NCBI GenBank assembly: GCA_002352145.1 | Contig: DEHX01000142.1 | Location: forward strand, 17,535 to 23,271 | Direction: 5' to 3' | DNA from: Chitinophagaceae bacterium UBA2789 | GTDB taxonomy: Bacteria > Bacteroidota > Bacteroidia > Chitinophagales > Chitinophagaceae | DNA length: 5,737 nucleotides | In this document: positions 1-4,084 of the stretch, piece by piece | Numbering within the stretch: position 1 is the first letter of the stretch | Layout: every line of letters begins with the position of its first letter | Program-made: the position numbers and the translations under genes | The notes under the pieces: generated by a model | Databases searched by the model: none | What the model saw: the letters and a program-made list of their open reading frames with translations, nothing else | Told to the model about the DNA's origin: nothing

Positions 1-2
1 TG

Positions 3-35
3 CCCAATCAACCGGCAAAACCCGGAACGAAATAA
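3..35 (+). CDS. possible C-terminal tail of upstream gene (partial)
   Basis: The frame starting at base 3 reads PNQPAKPGTK and then a TAA stop at 33-35, cut off on the left by the window edge. A Pro/Lys-rich tail just before a strong terminator would fit the end of a real gene. In many Bacteroidota the gene before murI is an OmpH/Skp-like periplasmic chaperone of the bamA-ompH-murI cluster, and such proteins often end in a disordered tail, so that is my guess for its identity. The next frame also stays open to a stop at 38-40 (AQSTGKTRNEIN), so the true frame cannot be settled from ten residues. Confidence 0.3.
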   Translation, partial: PNQPAKPGTK

Positions 36-53
36 ATTGAGTTTTTCTAGTGG

Positions 54-90
54 TAAATCCCATCTGGTTAACAGATGGGATTTATTGTTT
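54..90 (+). terminator. Rho-independent terminator before murI
   Basis: A perfect 13-bp stem pairs 54-66 (TAAATCCCATCTG) with 72-84 (CAGATGGGATTTA) around a five-base loop GTTAA at 67-71, and is followed by TTGTTT. It lies about 20 bases after the stop codon of the presumed upstream gene. The U-tract is imperfect, so termination may be partial. The right arm contains an ATG at 75-77 that is in frame with murI. That ATG would be buried in the stem and is not a credible start. Confidence 0.75.
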
Positions 91-118
91 ATAGCCAGAA
101 AGCACATCACTATTTTTG
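85..118 (+). promoter_or_regulatory. Bacteroidota-type promoter for murI
   Basis: TATTTTTG at 111-118 matches the Bacteroidota -7 consensus TAnnTTTG exactly and is followed by C, as is common in this phylum. A TTG at 85-87 is a possible -33 element, with 23 bases between the two, at the long end of the usual range. The usual distance from the -7 element puts the start of transcription at about 122-126, on top of the murI ATG at 123. The mRNA may therefore be leaderless. The element is inferred from its match and position only. Confidence 0.5.
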
Positions 119-122
119 CATT

Positions 123-956
123 ATGCAGCAGCAAGGTCCAATAGGTGTATTTGATTCCGGTTATGGAGGTCTTACCGTTTTAAAGGAGATTGTTTCCCGG
201 CTACCGGAATATGATTATCTCTATCTTGGAGATAATGCCCGTTCTCCTTATGGCACCCGTTCTTACGAAACAGTTTATCAATATACATTGCAATGTGTTA
301 ATTGGTTTTTTGATCAGGGCTGTTCGCTGGTTATTCTTGCCTGCAATACAGCTTCCGCAAAAGCATTACGCACCATACAACAAAATGATCTGCCAAAAAT
401 AGCGCCAGGTAAAAGGGTGTTGGGAGTAATACGACCCACAGCGGAGGTGATTGGTTCGTATTCTGAAACAAAGGAAGTAGGAGTACTGGCAACCAACGGT
501 ACCGTATTGTCCGAGTCTTACCCCATGGAGATTGGCAAGTTTTTTCCTGATGTAAAAGTACACCAGGAGGCCTGCCCCATGTGGGTGCCATTGGTGGAGA
601 ATAATGAGCATCTTGGACACGGGGCAGATTACTTTGTAAAAGAAAACTTAGAAGAACTCTTTGAAAAAGGAGAAAATATCGATGTGGTGCTTTTAGGATG
701 CACACACTACCCTCTACTAAAAGATAAGATCGAGGAATATTTACCGGTAGGTGTCAAACTTATTTCGCAGGGAGAAATTGTAGCAAACAGCCTTGCCAAT
801 TACCTTGTCCGCCACCCGGAAATAGAAACCCGCTGTGCCAGAAATGGTAAACGCCTTTTTTATACAACAGATTCTACCGGTGATTTTGACAGTCATGGAT
901 TTCTATTCTACGGAGCACCAGTACATTCTACCCATGTCGATCTCGGTAAAATTTGA
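123..956 (+). CDS. murI: glutamate racemase
   Basis: Converts L-glutamate to D-glutamate for peptidoglycan stem peptides. It is a cytosolic, cofactor-independent enzyme using two cysteines. The 277-aa product has the family length. It shows the N-terminal substrate loop GVFDSGYGGLTVL (8-20), LGDNARSPYG (35-44), the first catalytic cysteine in LACNTASA (Cys74) and the second in LGCTHYPLL (Cys193, with His195 beside it). The start is the ATG at 123 (MQQQGPIGVFDSG). The in-frame ATG at 75 would add 16 unconserved residues and lies inside the upstream terminator stem. There is no Shine-Dalgarno sequence. The gene has its own probable promoter and follows a terminator, so it looks transcribed separately from the gene to its left. 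No clear terminator follows the stop. Confidence 0.97.
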   Translation: MQQQGPIGVFDSGYGGLTVLKEIVSRLPEYDYLYLGDNARSPYGTRSYETVYQYTLQCVNWFFDQGCSLVILACNTASAKALRTIQQNDLPKIAPGKRVLGVIRPTAEVIGSYSETKEVGVLATNGTVLSESYPMEIGKFFPDVKVHQEACPMWVPLVENNEHLGHGADYFVKENLEELFEKGENIDVVLLGCTHYPLLKDKIEEYLPVGVKLISQGEIVANSLANYLVRHPEIETRCARNGKRLFYTTDSTGDFDSHGFLFYGAPVHSTHVDLGKI

Positions 957-1031
957 ACTGATTTTCAATCAATAAGCTCTGCCATCCTAAAAAAGCTTCA
1001 TTTTTGGTTCCGGGTTCTGATCTCATTCCCT

Positions 1032-1039
1032 TACCTTTG
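1032..1039 (+). promoter_or_regulatory. Bacteroidota -7 promoter element for rpmH
   Basis: TACCTTTG at 1032-1039 followed by C is an exact match to TAnnTTTG, about 100 bases before the rpmH start. A TTTTTG at 1001-1006 could be the -33 element, but the 25-base spacing is longer than usual, and no better -33 box is visible. Transcription would begin at about 1044-1047, giving an rpmH leader of roughly 95 bases. This is the only good promoter seen for the rpmH-rnpA-yidD group. Confidence 0.6.
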
Positions 1040-1053
1040 CCGTCCTTTCACAA

Positions 1054-1108
1054 AGCAGCGGATGTGGTGATCTGCGCTAAACTGAAACCCGGACCGTTCT
1101 CCCGGTCT
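1054..1108 (+). promoter_or_regulatory. structured 5' leader of rpmH
   Basis: Two hairpins can form in the leader. The first pairs AGC-GCGGAT (1054-1063, with A1057 bulged) with ATCTGCGCT (1070-1078) around the loop GTGGTG. It has nine pairs, one of them G-U. The second pairs GGACCG (1091-1096) with CGGTCT (1103-1108, last pair G-U) around TTCTCC. The 30 bases before the ATG (1110-1139) are A-rich and apparently unstructured, which suits initiation without a Shine-Dalgarno sequence. A regulatory role, for example feedback by L34, is a guess. I know of no named leader motif that this matches. Confidence 0.35.
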
Positions 1109-1139
1109 ACATTTCAAATAGTGAAAAAGAGATAAAACA

Positions 1140-1295
1140 ATGAAACGTACATTTCAACCTCATCGTAAACGCCGCAAAACCGTACATGGTTTTCGTAAAC
1201 GTATGCAAACTGCCAATGGCCGTAAAGTACTGGCAAGCCGCCGTGCAAAAGGCCGTAAGAAGCTGACAGTTTCTGATGAAAGAAAATTAAAATAG
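1140..1295 (+). CDS. rpmH: 50S ribosomal protein L34
   Basis: Smallest class of large-subunit ribosomal protein, binding 23S rRNA. The 51-aa product begins MKRTFQPHRKRRKTVHGFRK and continues RMQTANGRKVLASRRAKGRK, then KLTVSDERKLK. This is the L34 signature (MKRTFQP, HGFRKRM, NGRKVLxxRRAKGRKKL) over its whole length, and about half the residues are Lys or Arg. The gene is short enough to be missed by length cut-offs. The ATG is preceded by the A-rich stretch GATAAAACA and no Shine-Dalgarno sequence. It is followed by a strong terminator and then rnpA, the order found in most bacteria. The usual dnaA partner is not in this window, as is normal in Bacteroidota. Confidence 0.98.
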   Translation: MKRTFQPHRKRRKTVHGFRKRMQTANGRKVLASRRAKGRKKLTVSDERKLK

Positions 1296-1338
1296 CAATA
1301 TAGTTACCCTAAACGGGGTACAAGCTTATTATATTTAT

Positions 1339-1366
1339 AGCTCCGGAAACGGAGCTTTTTTATTTT
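1339..1366 (+). terminator. Rho-independent terminator/attenuator between rpmH and rnpA
   Basis: A seven-base-pair stem AGCTCCG (1339-1345) / CGGAGCT (1350-1356) closes a GAAA tetraloop (1346-1349) and runs into TTTTTATTTT (1357-1366). This is a canonical intrinsic terminator with a stable GNRA loop. The T-tract overlaps the first two bases of the TTG start of rnpA at 1365. Since no separate rnpA promoter is visible, rnpA and yidD probably depend on readthrough. That would keep RNase P protein low relative to L34. A weaker five-pair hairpin (TACCC 1305-1309 / GGGTA 1316-1320) lies between the rpmH stop and this terminator. Confidence 0.85.
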
Positions 1367-1763
1367 GGCAAAACAATTCACATTCGGAAAGCAGGAACGG
1401 CTGAAAAGCCGGAAAGCGATTGAAATGTTGTTTCAATCAGGCAAACGTTTTTCTGTAGGTAGCCTTCGTGTTTTTTACCTTGAACAGCCGGCGCCGGGCC
1501 TTGTAGCCGGGGTTGGGGTATCATCCAAAAATTTTAAAAAGGCAACGGACCGAAACAAGGTGAAAAGACTTACACGGGAAGTGTACCGCTTGCAGAAATT
1601 ACACTTGCAGGAGAAACTTGCTGCTGCAGGGATAGGCTTGCATGTTTTTTTCATTTACACATCTAAAGACCTGCCCGTATTTACTGATTTATTCGAAACA
1701 ATGACGGTAATGCTGAACCGCCTGGTAAAATACTTCGATGAAAACACTGCTGCAAATACTTAG
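1365..1763 (+). CDS. rnpA: ribonuclease P protein component
   Basis: Basic protein subunit that binds the RNase P RNA and helps the ribozyme remove 5' leaders from pre-tRNAs. The 132-aa product has the conserved start FTFGKQERLKSRKAIEMLFQ (5-24), the substrate-binding FSVGSLRVFYLE strand (29-40) and the RNR signature KKATDRNKVKRLTREVYRLQ (58-77, with Arg63, Asn64, Lys67, Arg68, Arg71). The start must be the TTG at 1365 or very near it. The frame is closed by a TAG at 1338-1340, and the first ATG (codon 21) would remove the conserved N-terminal helix. The start sits in the U-tract of the preceding terminator, an awkward place for initiation that suggests weak translation. The last 26 bases overlap yidD. 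Confidence 0.95.
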   Translation: MAKQFTFGKQERLKSRKAIEMLFQSGKRFSVGSLRVFYLEQPAPGLVAGVGVSSKNFKKATDRNKVKRLTREVYRLQKLHLQEKLAAAGIGLHVFFIYTSKDLPVFTDLFETMTVMLNRLVKYFDENTAANT

Positions 1764-1968
1764 TCTGCCTTTCATTGCACTGATAAAAATTTACCAGTGG
1801 GTAATTTCTCCCTGGTTGGGTCCTAAGTGCCGGTTTACCCCCACCTGTTCACATTATGCAGCTGAGGCATTGAAGAAGCATGGAGTTTTTAAAGGTATGT
1901 GGCTGGCTATTAAAAGAATTTCCAGGTGTCATCCCTGGGGTGGCAGCGGGTATGATCCTGTACCCTAA
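1738..1968 (+). CDS. yidD: membrane protein insertion efficiency factor YidD
   Basis: Small inner-membrane-associated factor that assists the YidC/Sec route of membrane protein insertion. The 76-aa product has an N-terminal amphipathic/hydrophobic helix (3-24) and then the family signature: YQWVISPWLGPKCRFTPTCS (19-38), YAAEALKKHGVFKG (40-53) and RISRCHPWGGSGYDPVP (60-76), with the three conserved cysteines Cys31, Cys37 and Cys64. Length and ending are typical. It starts 26 bases inside rnpA in a different frame, so the two are co-transcribed and probably translationally coupled. This rnpA-yidD neighbourhood is conserved across bacteria. yidC is not in the window. Confidence 0.96.
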   Translation: MKTLLQILSLPFIALIKIYQWVISPWLGPKCRFTPTCSHYAAEALKKHGVFKGMWLAIKRISRCHPWGGSGYDPVP

Positions 1969-1990
1969 CGGTAACATACAGAGGTATTTT
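1957..1990 (+). terminator. possible weak terminator at the end of yidD
   Basis: CTGTA (1958-1962) pairs with TACAG (1977-1981), with a possible inner CC/GG pair around CTAAC, and TATTTT follows at 1985-1990. The stem begins inside the last yidD codons. Outer pairing continues only past a bulged A at 1982. The structure is modest and the T-tract short, so it may not terminate efficiently. It is the only candidate between yidD and the response regulator gene. Confidence 0.25.
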
Positions 1991-2044
1991 GCTCTGACAA
2001 ACTTCAGCGAATATTCTGTATCTTGTTTGTAAGAAATAAAGACC

Positions 2045-2662
2045 TTGATATCAGTATCAATTATTGAAGATGATAAGCATTACCGGGAAGGATTAGAAAC
2101 GCTAATCGGGAATTCCCCGGATTTTGTTGTACTCCACAGTTATCCGTCCGCAGAAATTGCCTTACCACATATTGTCACACATCCTCCCCGTATTGCGGTT
2201 GTAGATATAAAGCTGCCCGGAAGAAACGGTATAGACCTGATAGGAGCCATTAAAAAAGCATCACCCAATATACAATGTATGGTTTGTTCATTTTACGACG
2301 ATGATGAATATGTTTTTAATGCGCTGAAGAACGGGGCATGCGGGTATATTTTGAAAGATTCAATGCCCAATGACATTCTTATTTCCCTGAAGGAACTTCA
2401 CGAAGGGGGTGCACCCATGAGCCGCTATATTGCCCGTAAGGTGATCAATACTTTTCAGGCTGAACCCGCCCAACCCAGGCTGACTGAACTGACAGACAGA
2501 GAGAATGAAATTTTGCAACTAATTGCTACAGGCATGATCGTAAAAGAAATATCGACCCGTCTTTTCCTGAGTGCCCATACCGTAACCAAGCATCTCAAGA
2601 ATATTTATACAAAACTACATGTGAACAATAGGATAGAAGCTGTAAACAGGCTGAAACAGTAA
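2045..2662 (+). CDS. NarL/FixJ-family response regulator transcription factor
   Basis: Cytosolic two-component regulator of 205 aa. The receiver domain (about 3-120) has the acidic cluster EDD (8-10), the phosphoacceptor Asp54 in VVDIKLPGRNG, Ser82 at the switch position and Lys104 in GYILKDS. A linker (about 121-145) leads to a LuxR-type helix-turn-helix (about 146-204) with LTDRENEILQLIATG, VKEISTRLFLSAHTVTKHLKNIYTKLHVNNRIEAV. All phosphorylation residues are present, so it should be functional. The start is the TTG at 2045: a stop codon lies 15 bases upstream in frame, and ISVSIIEDD is the expected first strand. No histidine kinase is adjacent, so the partner, signal and target genes are unknown. 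The -7-like TATCTTGT at 2019-2026 is a poor promoter match. Confidence 0.93.
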   Translation: MISVSIIEDDKHYREGLETLIGNSPDFVVLHSYPSAEIALPHIVTHPPRIAVVDIKLPGRNGIDLIGAIKKASPNIQCMVCSFYDDDEYVFNALKNGACGYILKDSMPNDILISLKELHEGGAPMSRYIARKVINTFQAEPAQPRLTELTDRENEILQLIATGMIVKEISTRLFLSAHTVTKHLKNIYTKLHVNNRIEAVNRLKQ

Positions 2663-2663
2663 G

Positions 2664-3332
2664 CTATTCAAAACTTTTATTGATAAACTCAATAAGGGGA
2701 TGTAAAGCATCGAAAGCAGCAACAGTTTTCTTCAAGAGGTCTTTTGAGCCCAGGTCTTTATCTGAAATCGTTGTCATTGCGATATAGCTTTTCAACCTGA
2801 TGTACTCATCAGCAGGATTACCAGGCTCATATCCCCTGGGTAGCCGGCTCAGTAAAAACTCCTTACTCTTATCCAGGTTGCCATAGATTGATTTGAACTT
2901 TTTAGCACCAATTATTTTTTGGAATGCAGCAAAATTGTAGTCAATCTCCTGTCTTACCTTCTTCAACTCTTCCGGCATTGGCATATACAATCCCCCGCCC
3001 ATAAAAGAACCGCCTGGTTCAAGATGAAAATAATAACCGGCAGCATTCATAGCTTTTCGGCCTGCTTTATTAATACTGGCACCGAAGTTTGTCTTATAAG
3101 GGGATTTGTTTTTTGAAAAGCGGATGTCACGGTTTATACGAAACATACAATCCTTAGCAAGCAAGTTTTTAATTGTATTATCCTTTTTGCTATGCAGGTC
3201 AATTACCTGTTGAATAAAACTGGCAAAATCTGCTTTAGCAGCTTCATAAATTTTTCGGTTCTTATCAAACCAGGGTTTGTTATTATTCTTCTTTAGATCT
3301 TTTAGAAATTTAATGGTAGCAGGCTGGAGCAT
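2664..3332 (-). CDS. DUF2461 family protein (TIGR02453 type)
   Basis: Conserved protein of unknown biochemical function, 222 aa and full length for the family. Recognisable blocks are NNNKPWFDKNRKIYEAAK (16-33), CMFRINRDIRFSKNKSPYKT (62-81), GYYFHLEPGGSFMGGGLYMP (99-118) and LPRGYEPGNPADEYIRLKSY (164-183). No signal peptide or membrane segment is visible, so it is probably cytosolic. The family is widespread in Bacteroidota and other bacteria as a single-copy chromosomal gene. The ATG at 3332 gives the expected family start. The gene converges on the response regulator gene with one base between the stop codons and no terminator in between, so the two transcripts probably overlap at their 3' ends. 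It looks independently transcribed from its own promoter. Confidence 0.92.
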   Translation of the reverse strand: MLQPATIKFLKDLKKNNNKPWFDKNRKIYEAAKADFASFIQQVIDLHSKKDNTIKNLLAKDCMFRINRDIRFSKNKSPYKTNFGASINKAGRKAMNAAGYYFHLEPGGSFMGGGLYMPMPEELKKVRQEIDYNFAAFQKIIGAKKFKSIYGNLDKSKEFLLSRLPRGYEPGNPADEYIRLKSYIAMTTISDKDLGSKDLLKKTVAAFDALHPLIEFINKSFE

Positions 3333-3361
3333 AGAGCAGTAATTAAACAGAATTATTGAGA

Positions 3362-3394
3362 TAAAGATACCTAACCTTCCAGCTAATAATGAAA
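3362..3394 (-). promoter_or_regulatory. probable promoter of the DUF2461 gene
   Basis: On the minus strand TATCTTTA (plus coordinates 3369-3362) is one base from TAnnTTTG. TTTC (3394-3391) lies 21 bases upstream at the place of the -33 TTTG box. Transcription would begin near 3355, leaving a leader of about 20 bases before the ATG. Both boxes differ from consensus at their last base, so the call rests on spacing and location in the 78-base gap. Confidence 0.4.
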
Positions 3395-3410
3395 TTTAGT
3401 ATCTGTCCTT

Positions 3411-3971
3411 CTAAATTCTTCCCCAATTTTCGCCACTTTTAATGCGGTACATTGTCATTTCGCTAACACCATAGTTTTTGGCAAGCTGACGAATGGTAAT
3501 ACTCCGGTTTTTGCTGTTAAGTATTTTCTTGATTTTTTTTACATCAGCCGCTGTCAGTTTTAGTCCTTCCGTTTTGTTAGCCTGTTTTTCTTTGTAAGCT
3601 ATCTTGGCGGGGGATCCTTGTTGGTGACTGACCATTTGTTCCAATGTAGCCCAGCGCAGATTTTTTATATGGTTATCCAGTTTATTATGATTACGATGAA
3701 TCACATATTTATGCTGGGGTGATGATTTGGGTAAAAAAAGTTTAGCCAGTTCCCTGTGAATGTATAATGTTCCTTTATTCCCGGGGCGATGAAGATTTAA
3801 TGTACGATAGCCTGTCGTTAATGAGCCACTTAACAATTTTCCGTCTTCCAAAACATTCTGTTTATAACTGGCAATACGGCCAAAACTGGAAACAGCATAC
3901 CTGTTGCGGAGATGCCTCCATCCGGAAAAATTGAGCGGCTTCCAGATCTCACCGGCTAATTTTTTTATCAT
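3411..3971 (-). CDS. NUMOD4-HNH-HTH homing-endonuclease-like protein
   Basis: Freestanding protein of 186 aa resembling phage and bacterial HNH homing endonucleases. A NUMOD4 DNA-binding motif lies at about 7-40 (EIWKPLNF, then YAVSSFGRIASYK). An HNH_3-like core follows at about 70-117 (YIHRELAKLFLP, KYVIHRNHNKLDNHIKNLRW, SH). The C-terminal helix-turn-helix spans about 139-186 (LTAADVKKIKKIL, ITIRQLAKNYGVSEMTMYRIKSG). Likely active-site residues are His92, Asn100 and His116. Against the usual pattern, Asn94 replaces an Asp and Gln112 an Asn, so activity is uncertain. I chose the ATG at 3971, which places NUMOD4 at the N-terminus. A TTG at 4013 would add 14 unconserved residues. It lies 113 bases downstream of ligA in the same direction, with no clear promoter. 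The target site is unknown. Confidence 0.85.
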   Translation of the reverse strand: MIKKLAGEIWKPLNFSGWRHLRNRYAVSSFGRIASYKQNVLEDGKLLSGSLTTGYRTLNLHRPGNKGTLYIHRELAKLFLPKSSPQHKYVIHRNHNKLDNHIKNLRWATLEQMVSHQQGSPAKIAYKEKQANKTEGLKLTAADVKKIKKILNSKNRSITIRQLAKNYGVSEMTMYRIKSGENWGRI

Positions 3972-4084
3972 AACAAATGTTTTTAGCCAGGCACAGGATG
4001 CATTGAATAACAATGGTACGCAGAAGTTATCCTTGCAAAAAAGGAACTCCTACTAAGTTAGAACAAATACCCTTGCTACCAATT
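3972..4084. other. intergenic gap between ligA and the HNH gene
   Basis: This stretch holds no convincing gene, promoter or terminator. The only foldable element on the ligA strand is a four-pair CCTT/AAGG stem at about 4041-4054, too weak to call. On the minus strand TATTTG (4069-4064) and AACATTTG (3981-3974) resemble the -7 element but miss the consensus. Without a terminator, readthrough from ligA into the HNH gene is possible. Confidence 0.4.

Noticed and set aside
190..402. A 70-codon plus-strand frame inside murI.
   Set aside because: Out-of-frame shadow of murI with no family resemblance and no start signal.
314..705. Several minus-strand open frames (up to 124 codons) opposite murI.
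   Set aside because: They lie entirely within a strongly conserved murI frame, show no recognisable domain and are Trp/Pro/Leu-rich in the way antisense frames are.
1361..1368. TATTTTGG as a -7 promoter element for rnpA.
   Set aside because: It is one T short of TAnnTTTG and would start transcription inside rnpA, after the only usable start codon.
1305..1975. Similar short strings TACCCTAAACGGGGTA (1305-1320) after rpmH and TACCCTAACGGTA (1961-1973) at the end of yidD.
   Set aside because: Only two copies, different spacing and partial pairing; the second overlaps yidD codons, so chance similarity is the simpler reading.
2919..3116. A 65-codon plus-strand frame opposite the DUF2461 gene.
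   Set aside because: Antisense shadow of a conserved gene with no recognisable motif.
3391..3418. AATTTAG / CTAAATT inverted repeat around the HNH gene stop.
   Set aside because: All but one pair are A-T, the loop is 11 bases and there is no good T-tract, so it is too weak to call a terminator.
3533..3540. Run of eight T (A on the coding strand) in the HNH gene, a possible slippage site.
   Set aside because: The frame continues with a normal helix-turn-helix on both sides, so there is no sign of a frameshift; it encodes consecutive lysines.
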